In this document: one piece after another, positions 53,027-61,308 of the stretch
Position numbering within the stretch: the first letter of the stretch is position 1
Layout: every line of letters begins with the position of its first letter
NCBI RefSeq assembly: GCF_963674925.1
Contig: NZ_OY771648.1
Span: 294,695 to 358,694 of the forward strand
Length of the DNA stretch: 64,000 bases
Source of the DNA: an uncultured Draconibacterium sp.
Lineage (GTDB): Bacteria; Bacteroidota; Bacteroidia; Bacteroidales; Prolixibacteraceae
Direction: 5' to 3'
The notes under the pieces: generated by a model
Seen by the model: the letters and a program-made list of their open reading frames with translations, nothing else
What the model was told of the DNA's origin: nothing
The model's database searches: none
Made by a program: the position numbers and the translations under genes

Positions 53027-54364
53027 ATGAAATACGAAAAGTGGTCATTGGGATACTGGCTGTTAAAACAGTATGTCCGTTTTGTCGACTGGATCATACA
53101 TAAGAAAATTATCTTAAACGGGACAGAAAACATCCCCCGGAATAAACCAATACTTATTGCCCCCAACCATCAGAATGCTTTAAGCGACCCGATGGCTATA
53201 CTACTACACACCCGTTTTCAGCCGGTGTGGCTGGCCCGTGCCGATATTTTTAAACCCGGCATTATTACGCTGGCATTACGTTTTCTGAAAATCATGCCCG
53301 TTTACCGCATGCGCGACGGGAAAGATCAGCTCGCAAAAAATGAAAAAACTTTTGCCGACTCGATAAAAGTACTGGAAAATAATTGTGCACTGGCGCTTTT
53401 TCCTGAGGCTGCTCACTCGGCAAAACGACAAATGTTATCGCACAAAAAAGCGGTTCCGCGTATTGTTTTTCAGGCAGAGGAAAAAGCCGAAAATAACCTC
53501 GACATCCATATTGTGCCAACCGGAATTTATTACAGCAGTTACTGGAAATTTAACCGCAGTGTGATGGTTAATTTTGGCAAGCCGTTGTTGGTGAATGATT
53601 TTCTGGAAGCCTATAATGAAAACCCCAGCGCTGCGACGCTGACTTTACGCGATGCGCTTGAAAAAGCGATTGAACCACTTACAATAAACATTAAAAGCAA
53701 AGAGAATTACGAAATTTTCGAGCTTATCCGGGCGATTTACGGAAAAGCTTTTGCCCGAAAAACAGGCCAGCAAAATGGATTTGTTCAGCGCTTTAAAAGC
53801 GATCAGCAACTGGTAAAAAAGCTCGATGAGCTGGAACCCAACAATAAAGAAAAAACGGAAAAGATTTGCAACGCCGCAAAACGATTCGACGCACAAGTGC
53901 GGAAATATGGTTTGCGCTCGTGGCTGGTTGAAAATCCCGAAAATAACTTCTGGAAACTTGGCTTCAATAAACTGCTTTTGCTGATCACCCTGCCGGTTTT
54001 TGCTTATGGATTTCTATTCAACGCCATACCCTTTATTGCCATCGATACCATTGTGCGAAAAAAGATAAAAGACTTTGCCTTTTGGAGTTCGTTTTCACTG
54101 GTTTTGGGTTTTACCCTCTTCCCTATTGTTTATTTACTCGAGCTCTGGGCGGTAGCTGCGTGGCTTCCTTTATGGTGGCACAAATTGTTGTTTATTGTTT
54201 CGCTGCCATTTGCCGGAAAACTGGCTTTTCGCTGGTACATTCTTTTGCTAAAAACAATTGGCAGAGGCCGGCTTTTCATTCTAAAGGCATTCAGAAAACA
54301 ACAGTGGCAAAGCTTAAAAAATCAGCAGGAAAAACTTTTTGATGAACTGGACAAAATAGTCTGA
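53027..54364 (+). CDS. Large PlsC-type acyltransferase with C-terminal membrane region
   Basis: Glycerolipid acyltransferase-like protein with an unusual length of 445 residues. The catalytic motif is in APNHQNALSDPM (HX4D), followed by FPEAAHSAKR, a variant of the usual FPEGT block, and VPTGIYYSSYW. After the catalytic domain (to about 210) there is a helical linker, and then membrane segments (LLLITLPVFAYGFLFNAIPFI, SFSLVLGFTLFPIVYLLELWAVAAWLPLWW, LLFIVSLPFAGKLAF). This layout is seen in Bacteroidota GPAT/LPAT-like proteins. The substrate is unknown. The next gene begins 37 bases downstream. Confidence 0.88.
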   Translation: MKYEKWSLGYWLLKQYVRFVDWIIHKKIILNGTENIPRNKPILIAPNHQNALSDPMAILLHTRFQPVWLARADIFKPGIITLALRFLKIMPVYRMRDGKDQLAKNEKTFADSIKVLENNCALALFPEAAHSAKRQMLSHKKAVPRIVFQAEEKAENNLDIHIVPTGIYYSSYWKFNRSVMVNFGKPLLVNDFLEAYNENPSAATLTLRDALEKAIEPLTINIKSKENYEIFELIRAIYGKAFARKTGQQNGFVQRFKSDQQLVKKLDELEPNNKEKTEKICNAAKRFDAQVRKYGLRSWLVENPENNFWKLGFNKLLLLITLPVFAYGFLFNAIPFIAIDTIVRKKIKDFAFWSSFSLVLGFTLFPIVYLLELWAVAAWLPLWWHKLLFIVSLPFAGKLAFRWYILLLKTIGRGRLFILKAFRKQQWQSLKNQQEKLFDELDKIV

Positions 54365-54401
54365 ACATATAACTCACAACCAAAACAATAAAACTACTAC
54401 C

Positions 54402-55484
54402 ATGGCCGACAAACTTAAAGACATCCTGTTCCCGTTGGAGAAAGTACAACTTTTCGCAACCGTTTTAAAAGAAGTGTATCCGCCGTTTCAGTCGGAAGAA
54501 TTTGTTGCCGCAGTGTGCGATCAAGACTGGCCGGAGCGCGAGTTGAAAGAAAAGATGCGGCATACCACTTTATGCCTGCATCAATTTCTTCCACAGGATT
54601 TTGAAAAAGCTGTTGAAATTCTGGTGGCCATTGTACCAAAAGTTACCGGTTTCGAGGCCATTGTTTTACCCGACTATGTTGAGGTTTACGGCCAGGAACA
54701 CTGGGATATTGCACTGCCGGCGTTGGGTAAATTGACCATATGCGGAAGTTCTGAATTTGGTATCCGACCGTTTCTAAATAAGGACTTAGAAGGCGCCATG
54801 AAATATATGCTGGCCTGGGCCGACAGCGATGATTTTAAAGTAAGACGCTTTGCCAGCGAAGGATGTCGTCCCCGCCTGCCATGGGCTTCGGGAGTGCCGG
54901 CTTTGAAAAAAGATCCGTCGTTGATCCTGCCAATTCTGGAGAAACTAAAAGACGACCCGGAGGAATTTGTGCGAAAAAGTGTGGCGAATAACCTGAACGA
55001 CATTTCGAAAGACCACCCCGAACTGGTGCTTGAGATTTGCGAGCGCTGGCAGGGAAAATCAAAGAATACCGACTGGATTATAAAACATGCCTGCCGCACC
55101 CTGCTCAAACAAGGAAACAAAAGAGCGATGCTGCTGTTTGGCTTTGCCAATCCGGAGTTAATGAAAGTGGAGGATTTTCAGCTTTCAAATACTTCGCCGG
55201 CAATTGGCGACGATATTTCGTTTAGTTTCAATCTCGCCCTCAATATAAAACAAAAGCAAAAAGTGCGGATCGAGTACATCGTTCACTTTGTAAAGACTAA
55301 CGGCAAAACATCGCCAAAAGTTTTTCAGATAAAAGAAGTGGAAATGAAACCGGGCAAACACGCGATCAGCAAAAAACATACATTCAAAAATATGAGCACC
55401 CGCAAACATTACCCCGGCGAACACACCTTCGAAATTGTAATAAACGGCGAAGTAAAAGCTTCAGCCCAACTTCAACTTAGTTAA
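54402..55484 (+). CDS. DNA alkylation repair protein (AlkD-like HEAT family)
   Basis: HEAT-repeat protein of the family including AlkD glycosylases, here the longer COG4335-like form. N-terminal helices (KLKDILFPLEKVQLFATVLKEVYP) and the core ASEGCRPRLPWASGVPALKKDPSLILPILEKLKDDPEEFVRKSVANNLNDISKDHPELVLEICERW resemble the alkylation-repair HEAT domain. The C-terminal roughly 90 residues form an added beta domain (EDFQLSNTSPAIGDDISFSFNL, then KHAISKKHTFKNMS). Whether it has glycosylase activity is unknown. It has 360 residues and is followed after 9 bases by a GNAT gene. Confidence 0.88.
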   Translation: MADKLKDILFPLEKVQLFATVLKEVYPPFQSEEFVAAVCDQDWPERELKEKMRHTTLCLHQFLPQDFEKAVEILVAIVPKVTGFEAIVLPDYVEVYGQEHWDIALPALGKLTICGSSEFGIRPFLNKDLEGAMKYMLAWADSDDFKVRRFASEGCRPRLPWASGVPALKKDPSLILPILEKLKDDPEEFVRKSVANNLNDISKDHPELVLEICERWQGKSKNTDWIIKHACRTLLKQGNKRAMLLFGFANPELMKVEDFQLSNTSPAIGDDISFSFNLALNIKQKQKVRIEYIVHFVKTNGKTSPKVFQIKEVEMKPGKHAISKKHTFKNMSTRKHYPGEHTFEIVINGEVKASAQLQLS

Positions 55485-55493
55485 ATTTTATTC

Positions 55494-55937
55494 ATGGATA
55501 TTAATATAAGAAAAGCGACAGAGAAAGATTTCCCGGCAATATTCGGGCTGATTACGGAACTGGCAGAATATGAAGAAAGCCTTGACAAGGTGAGTAATTC
55601 GCTGGAACTAATGTACGAGCAGAAAGACTACTTTAATTGTTATGTGGCCGAAACTGAAGAAAAGGAAATCATTGGAATGGCACTTTACTATTTCTCGTAC
55701 TATACCTGGGTAGGAAAAACCTTGTACCTCGACGACCTGTATGTAAAGGAGGCCTGGCGTGGCAACGGATTGGGCACGCGTTTAATGGATAAAATGTTTG
55801 AAGTAGCCAAAGCCGAAAAGTGCAATCGCTTCCGTCTGCAAGTACTGAATTGGAATGAGCCCGCAATCAAACTCTACGAAAAAAGCGGTTTTACCGTAGA
55901 CAAAACGTGGTATAATTGTGACTTTGAAAATTTGTAA
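55494..55937 (+). CDS. GNAT family N-acetyltransferase
   Basis: One GNAT domain in 147 residues. Motif A reads VKEAWRGNGLGTRLMDKMFEVAK (R-G-N-G-L-G), and the C-terminal motif B is EPAIKLYEKSGFTV. It resembles the diamine/polyamine acetyltransferase-like branch (LYLDDLYV before motif A). The substrate is unknown. It starts 9 bases after the DNA alkylation repair gene and is likely its operon partner. Confidence 0.92.
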   Translation: MDINIRKATEKDFPAIFGLITELAEYEESLDKVSNSLELMYEQKDYFNCYVAETEEKEIIGMALYYFSYYTWVGKTLYLDDLYVKEAWRGNGLGTRLMDKMFEVAKAEKCNRFRLQVLNWNEPAIKLYEKSGFTVDKTWYNCDFENL

Positions 55938-56010
55938 GATTTCCGCCTGCTTTACATAAACAAGTGGCACTATTCTTGCGATTCTACCTCAAACAACAAA
56001 TTTTAAATTC

Positions 56011-56289
56011 ATGAAAACAATTCAGAAAGCCATTGGTGGAGCTCTGTTGCTGGGATTTACAGCCTGCTCGGGAGTTCAGAAACTGCCTGTTTCAACGAAT
56101 AAATCGGACAACAACGATACCTATTTTGTTTCTTACTTGTTTGAATACGACGGCTGCAAGGTGTATCGATTCTATGATCGTGGGGAATACATTTATTTTA
56201 CTAATTGCCAAGGTGATGTAACCAGCTTCGTCAGCGATTCAACACATACGAGAATTGAAAACCATATTCGCATTGAAGCTCAGGAATAA
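56011..56289 (+). CDS. DUF4884-like small lipoprotein
   Basis: Short exported lipoprotein of 92 residues. The signal ends at LLGFTAC, and the mature part has a compact cysteine-containing domain (YLFEYDGCKVYRFYDRGEYIYFTNCQGDV) that resembles DUF4884. The two Cys residues could form a disulfide. No function is known. It has its own short gap from the GNAT gene before it and an upstream box TATTCTTG at 55971-55978, one mismatch away from TAnnTTTG. Confidence 0.8.
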   Translation: MKTIQKAIGGALLLGFTACSGVQKLPVSTNKSDNNDTYFVSYLFEYDGCKVYRFYDRGEYIYFTNCQGDVTSFVSDSTHTRIENHIRIEAQE

Positions 56290-56422
56290 CCGGTAACAGG
56301 CTTTTTTAAAAGCACAAAAAGAAACAGATTTGTTCCTGGTGGAAACTGTAAAAGCTCATAAGTTTTTCGTAATATTATGACTCTTTTAATCAAACTAAAA
56401 TGATTATCAAATTGCTGAATAA

Positions 56423-56875
56423 ATGATACAAATCAGAGAAGCCCAAACAGAAGATGCCGGAATTATTTTAGAATGTATTAAAGGCCTTGCCGTTCACGTT
56501 GACCAGCTTGAAATGGTTACGGCCACCGAGCAGGATATTCGTAACACCATTTTTGCCTCTGATACGCATGTGAAGGTTTTTGTGGCCGAAAACGAAGACA
56601 AAAAAGTTTGTGGATTTACGCTTGTTTTTAAATCGTTCTCCACATTTAAAGCGACTACCAATTACCACATCGAAGACCTATTTGTTTTTCCGGAATACCG
56701 TAAACTGGGCATTGGCGCCATGCTGATGAAACACCTGAAAACCTTTGCCAAAAACGAAGGCGCAAAGGTGATTGACTGGTATGTTAACAACCGAAACCAT
56801 AGTGCCATGGACTTTTACGACCAGATTGGCGCGAAAAAACTCGATTACAAATCGATTTATTATTTCGAGGTTTAA
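56423..56875 (+). CDS. GNAT family N-acetyltransferase
   Basis: Single GNAT domain in 150 residues. Motif A is FPEYRKLGIGAMLMKHLKTFAK (R-x-x-G-I-G), preceded by YHIEDLFV, and motif B is NHSAMDFYDQIGAKKL. It belongs to the same broad diamine-acetyltransferase-like branch as the GNAT protein at 55494. The substrate is unknown. A long palindrome follows 7 bases after the stop. Confidence 0.92.
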   Translation: MIQIREAQTEDAGIILECIKGLAVHVDQLEMVTATEQDIRNTIFASDTHVKVFVAENEDKKVCGFTLVFKSFSTFKATTNYHIEDLFVFPEYRKLGIGAMLMKHLKTFAKNEGAKVIDWYVNNRNHSAMDFYDQIGAKKLDYKSIYYFEV

Positions 56876-56882
56876 AATCCAC

Positions 56883-56920
56883 CTAAGGATGTCATCTTTT
56901 CGAAAAGATGACATCCTTAG
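56883..56920. repeat. Perfect 38-bp palindrome
   Basis: The whole 38 bases equal their own reverse complement; the arms (18 bases each) start CTAAGGATGTC and meet at CG in the middle. No T-run follows, so it is not a normal terminator. It is followed by an AGGCAGGCAGG-type tract (56927-56945). Such palindromes are often repeated across a genome as REP or MITE-like elements. Confidence 0.8.
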
Positions 56921-57037
56921 AGATACCGGCAGGCAGGCAGGTAGGCTCTTCGAAATCCGCCCCGACAACATGTACCAAACGTTAACGGCAAGTTTGAATT
57001 TGCAATCAATTTGACACATAAACAAAACTTAAACAGA

Positions 57038-57217
57038 ATGAAAAAATTTCGAATTGGATTAATCATCGGAGCTTTTATACTTATTCTGGCTGAATTGATT
57101 ATAACTGATTATGATAGTTTTTGGGGCTCAAAAAACATAGGAAATTATCTCGTAATATTAAGTATGATATTGATAATATTCAGTCTCATTGTAGCTATTA
57201 AAACAGACAAAAAATAA
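57038..57217 (+). CDS. Small two-helix membrane protein
   Basis: Hypothetical protein of 59 residues with two strong membrane segments (IGLIIGAFILILAELII and YLVILSMILIIFSLIVAI) and a basic end. I use ATG 57038; the earlier TTG at 57011 adds residues without pattern. I do not recognise the family. It sits alone between the palindrome and the PAS kinase gene, so a role cannot be inferred from neighbours. Confidence 0.6.
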   Translation: MKKFRIGLIIGAFILILAELIITDYDSFWGSKNIGNYLVILSMILIIFSLIVAIKTDKK

Positions 57218-57444
57218 TGAAAATAGTAAGCCTGAACCAGGATAATCTTTTTTGTGCTCACAGATAGAAGCAAAGAATTTTAAAAATGGTTTGACAAGTT
57301 TTCCAGTTGAGCTCCCATGTATGTTATATTATCAAACACAAAAAACAAGCTACGAATCAAACGAATGTCAAAATGGAAATTCTTAGGTGGTAAAATAGTT
57401 TTTTTTTATCTTTAGTAGCGTGGTAAAACGGTAAATCATAACTT

Positions 57445-60225
57445 ATGAAAGATTCTGAAAAATCAAGAGAACAGCTTATTGAAGAATTGAATAAGTTAAG
57501 GGGAGCCTACAATGAACTTAAAAACAAGAATAACAATCAAACCACCACTACCGAAAATTCACTTTTAGCTGATATAGATTTTTCAAGTAAGGTTATGGAA
57601 TCCTTACCCGGAATTTTTTATATATACACTTATCCGGAATTAAGATTGGTGTTATGGAATAAAAACCACGAACATCTTTTAGGATACAAACATAATGAAA
57701 TTGGTAACCGCTATATCATGGATTGGCATGTGCCCGGTGCAGAATCGGCAGTGCAGGAAGCTATCGATTATGTAATGAAGCATGGACAAAATACAATAGA
57801 AGCTCCATTGGTACATAAAAATGGTGAAATTATTCCGTTTTTATTAAACGGAATACGATTCGAATCGGCAAATCAGCAATATTTACTGGGCTTTGGTATT
57901 AAAATTACCGAACAGAAAAAACTTGAACAAGAGCTTAAAGAAAGTGAAGCTTTGTTCAGGCTCATGGCTGAAAATTCAACCGACATGATTGCCCGTCATG
58001 ATAAAAATGGTGTCTTTATTTACGCATCCCCTTCGTGCAGAACTTTGCTCGGATTTACACCGGAAGAGTTAGTTGGCCGTTCTGCCTTCGAATTTATACA
58101 CCCCGATGATCTTAAACTGGTTGAAGACTCACTTCAGAGTATTTCTAAAGAATCCTACATTTCAACAACCACTTTCAGAATAAGATGTAAAGATGGTAAC
58201 TATACATGGTTTGAAACCAAAAGCAAAGCGATTTTTGATGATGAAACCCATGAGGTCGTTGAAATTCACGCATCAAGCAGAGATGTTACGGCACGCGTGC
58301 TTGCCAAGCAAAAATTAAAAGAAAATGAACAAAAATTAAATGCTTTATTTACCTCGATGACTGAAATGGTTGTATTGCACGATTTAGTTTTTGATGAAAA
58401 CAAAACACCCGTCAACTATCGCATAATTGATTGCAATGACGCATTTACTAAAATCACCGGGATACCAAAAGAGCAAGCTGTAGGCAAGTTAAGTACCGAG
58501 GTATATCAAACTCAGGAAGCCCCCTATTTAAAAGAATTTTCTGGTGTTGCTATAAGTGGAAAAAGCTATGAATATGAGTCCTATTTTGCTCCAATGGACA
58601 AATACTTTATGATATCGGTAGTTTCTCCAGCAAAAAATAAATTTGCCACCATTACCTCCGATATAACACAAATGAAACTCATACAGGAATCAATTAAATC
58701 GAATGAAGAAAAGCAGCGATCGATGATCGCTAATATTTCTGATGTTATTGCCATTGTCGATAAAAATGGCAACAATGCTTATAAAAGCCCAAATATTGAA
58801 CGAATTTTTGGTTGGAAACCAGAAGAACTTATTGGTAAAAGCACCTTTGATTTGGTACATCCCGATGATCTGTTGATAGCACAAGATTTTTTTACGGACT
58901 TACTTGCCGGTTCCGAGTCATCATCCAATAATTTTGAATTTCGGTACAGATGCAAAGACAACTCTTACAAGTGGGTAGCTTTAACAGCCACAAACCAACT
59001 TGATAATCCCGTAATTAATGGAATATTATTAAATTATCGTGATATAAATCCCAAAAAAGAAGCCGAAACCGAATTAATTCTCGCCAAAGAAAAAGCGGAA
59101 GAAGCCAATAAGCTTAAAACGGAATTTCTAAATAATATGTCGCATGAAATCCGTACACCTATGAATGGCATTATCGGATTTTCCGAAATGCTGGATGAAC
59201 CTAATATATCTGACGAAAAGAGAAGATATTATTCAAAAATAGTACAAAACAGCAGTCATCAGCTTTTGAGGATAATAGACGATATTCTGGAGATTTCAAC
59301 ACTGGAAACCAAACAAGAAAAATTAAATGAAACGGAGTTTAGTTTGAATGATTTAATAATGGAATTATTTTCAATATTTGATTTAAACTCAAAAGAAAGA
59401 AATATCCCTATTTATGTAAAAAAAGCATTGCCGGATGAGCAAAGCAACATAACAACAGATAGAACAAAACTTAATAAGATATTGAGCAACCTCCTGGAAA
59501 ATGCATTAAAATACACCAATGAAGGAATGATCGAAATGGGTTATTTTATCGAAAATGATTTGTTAAAGCTCTATGTTAAAGACACCGGAATTGGTATTTC
59601 TCCTAAAAACCACCAGCTTATTTTCGAACGTTTTTCACAGGAAAACAAAGAAATGTCGCGTAAACATGGAGGATTAGGATTAGGTTTATCAATATCGAAA
59701 GAAAATGCACAGCTTTTGGGAGGAGATATTACGCTTACATCGGAGAAAGATAAAGGTTCAACTTTTTACGTAACCATACCCTATAAACCTGCCCAAACCG
59801 GGAATGATAAAACAACAGAAATTTCCATTACCCCTAAAGAGGCCGATAGTAAGTACACCATTCTTATTGCAGAAGATGAAGAAGTGAACTATTTGTATCT
59901 GGAGGCTTTATTGAGAAATGAAATCAAAGGGAATATCGAATTAATACATGCTAAAAACGGAAAGGAGGCGGTTGACATTTGCGCCCGGAACAAAACTATT
60001 GACCTCGTTTTAATGGATATTAAAATGCCAATAATGAACGGATATGAAGCCTCTGAAAGAATAAAATCTCAGTTTCCCGATTTGCCGATAATTGCCCAAA
60101 CAGCCTATTCCACAGATTCCGACAGGGAATTGGCCATAAAACATGGATATGTCGACTTTATTTCAAAACCAATAAACAAAGAAAAATTATTTGGAATGAT
60201 AAATAAATTCCAGAATAAGAAATAA
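57445..60225 (+). CDS. Multi-PAS hybrid sensor histidine kinase
   Basis: Cytoplasmic sensor kinase with a receiver. A short N-terminal coiled coil (KSREQLIEELNKLRGAYNELKNK) is followed by four PAS/PAC domains (about 50-160, 165-285, 295-410 and 425-545). HisKA has His567 in NMSHEIRTPMNG, the ATPase domain has DTGIGISPKNHQLIFERFSQ and GGLGLGLSISK, and the receiver has Asp858 in LMDIKMPIMNG. No membrane segment or signal is visible, so the stimulus is intracellular, perhaps redox or a ligand. There is no DNA-binding domain, so a separate partner would pass on the signal; none is adjacent. The 926 residues include all catalytic motifs. Confidence 0.95.
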   Translation: MKDSEKSREQLIEELNKLRGAYNELKNKNNNQTTTTENSLLADIDFSSKVMESLPGIFYIYTYPELRLVLWNKNHEHLLGYKHNEIGNRYIMDWHVPGAESAVQEAIDYVMKHGQNTIEAPLVHKNGEIIPFLLNGIRFESANQQYLLGFGIKITEQKKLEQELKESEALFRLMAENSTDMIARHDKNGVFIYASPSCRTLLGFTPEELVGRSAFEFIHPDDLKLVEDSLQSISKESYISTTTFRIRCKDGNYTWFETKSKAIFDDETHEVVEIHASSRDVTARVLAKQKLKENEQKLNALFTSMTEMVVLHDLVFDENKTPVNYRIIDCNDAFTKITGIPKEQAVGKLSTEVYQTQEAPYLKEFSGVAISGKSYEYESYFAPMDKYFMISVVSPAKNKFATITSDITQMKLIQESIKSNEEKQRSMIANISDVIAIVDKNGNNAYKSPNIERIFGWKPEELIGKSTFDLVHPDDLLIAQDFFTDLLAGSESSSNNFEFRYRCKDNSYKWVALTATNQLDNPVINGILLNYRDINPKKEAETELILAKEKAEEANKLKTEFLNNMSHEIRTPMNGIIGFSEMLDEPNISDEKRRYYSKIVQNSSHQLLRIIDDILEISTLETKQEKLNETEFSLNDLIMELFSIFDLNSKERNIPIYVKKALPDEQSNITTDRTKLNKILSNLLENALKYTNEGMIEMGYFIENDLLKLYVKDTGIGISPKNHQLIFERFSQENKEMSRKHGGLGLGLSISKENAQLLGGDITLTSEKDKGSTFYVTIPYKPAQTGNDKTTEISITPKEADSKYTILIAEDEEVNYLYLEALLRNEIKGNIELIHAKNGKEAVDICARNKTIDLVLMDIKMPIMNGYEASERIKSQFPDLPIIAQTAYSTDSDRELAIKHGYVDFISKPINKEKLFGMINKFQNKK

Positions 60226-60501
60226 ATACCGGCGCTAACACTTTGTATAAGCAACCGTTCTAAATTAAATCAAAACAATTTTGACAAAAACGATGGATAG
60301 TATATCCATTTCACCAACAACGGAGATTTAATAAGCGGCTTTAATGTACAGGGAAGGAAGGCATCGAAAATTGAATAGAAAAATCAGTTGATATAGACTA
60401 AGAAAGGCCTGGACAAATTAATATGTCGTGTAAATGTCGTGCGCGTGCAGTTGTAAGTTAACGGAATCAGTGAGACATTTGAAGTTGTAAAAAATATCGA
60501 A

Positions 60502-61044
60502 ATGGAAACAGGAAAACTCATAAAAGAATTACGGATAAAAAAAGGCATGACCCAGGAAGAGCTGGCCGAAAAAACAGAAGTGAGCAGCCGAACTATTCAG
60601 CGTATCGAAAACGGGCAGGTAGATCCGCGCTCTTATACACTTCAGATGATCGCAAAAGCACTGGAAGTCGATTTTAGTTTGTTCACAGCCAACGAAACCG
60701 GGGAAAGTGAGGAATGGGAACACGACAACAACACCTGGTTAGGATTTCTACATTTGAGTGGTATCCTTCCGCTTGTGTTTCCTACGGTGCTGATGTGGCG
60801 GACAAAAAAGCACAAAACAAAAGCGATGTCCCTCCATTATCGTTCCATTATTAGCCTGCAACTTTTGATTTGTGGCGTTCTTGTGGGCTGCCTGTGGGTT
60901 TACTGGAAAGCCAACATAACAACTCCTCTTGTTGGAATACTTTTAATAAACACACTGCTTTCCATTACAAATACTGTAAAAGTGCTGAATGGCGAACCCT
61001 ATATTCCTTCGCCATTTAGAAAAAACGAAACCCCGGATTATTAG
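60502..61044 (+). CDS. XRE-type helix-turn-helix protein with membrane region
   Basis: N-terminal HTH_3 domain at about 6-60 (LRIKKGMTQEELAEKTEVSSRTIQRIENGQVDPRSYTLQMIAKAL). It is fused to a C-terminal region with three or so membrane segments (LSGILPLVFPTVLMW, SIISLQLLICGVLVGCLWVYW, VGILLINTLLSITNTV) resembling a DUF4870-type membrane domain. A membrane-bound transcription regulator is the best reading. Target genes are unknown. The regulator is 180 residues and stands alone between two non-coding gaps of about 270 bases. Confidence 0.88.
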   Translation: METGKLIKELRIKKGMTQEELAEKTEVSSRTIQRIENGQVDPRSYTLQMIAKALEVDFSLFTANETGESEEWEHDNNTWLGFLHLSGILPLVFPTVLMWRTKKHKTKAMSLHYRSIISLQLLICGVLVGCLWVYWKANITTPLVGILLINTLLSITNTVKVLNGEPYIPSPFRKNETPDY

Positions 61045-61308
61045 TCGGTCAAGTTTTCCCTGTCTGCTCCTTCCCCTTTTTAATACAGTAATACAACTGC
61101 AAACACGTTAACATCTCATTAAATACTTTCAGGTATTCTATATGGACTAAATTTCCTATATTGTAAAAAGCAGATAATACCGATGTGAGATCAGAATGAG
61201 CCTTATCTATGACAATTCCCCACTTCAATCGGCATTAACCATTGTAATTTCACCGTTTCGCTTAAGGCTCACACTGAAAAACAATTGGTATAACTTAAAA
61301 ACAGCGCT

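Noticed and set aside
57218..57444. Promoter TATCTTTA before the PAS kinase
   Set aside because: One mismatch to the consensus and no -33 box, so not strong enough to list as a site.
60226..60501. Possible integron attC-like site near CGCTAACACTTTG
   Set aside because: Only a weak resemblance to the short core motif, with no integrase or cassette array nearby.
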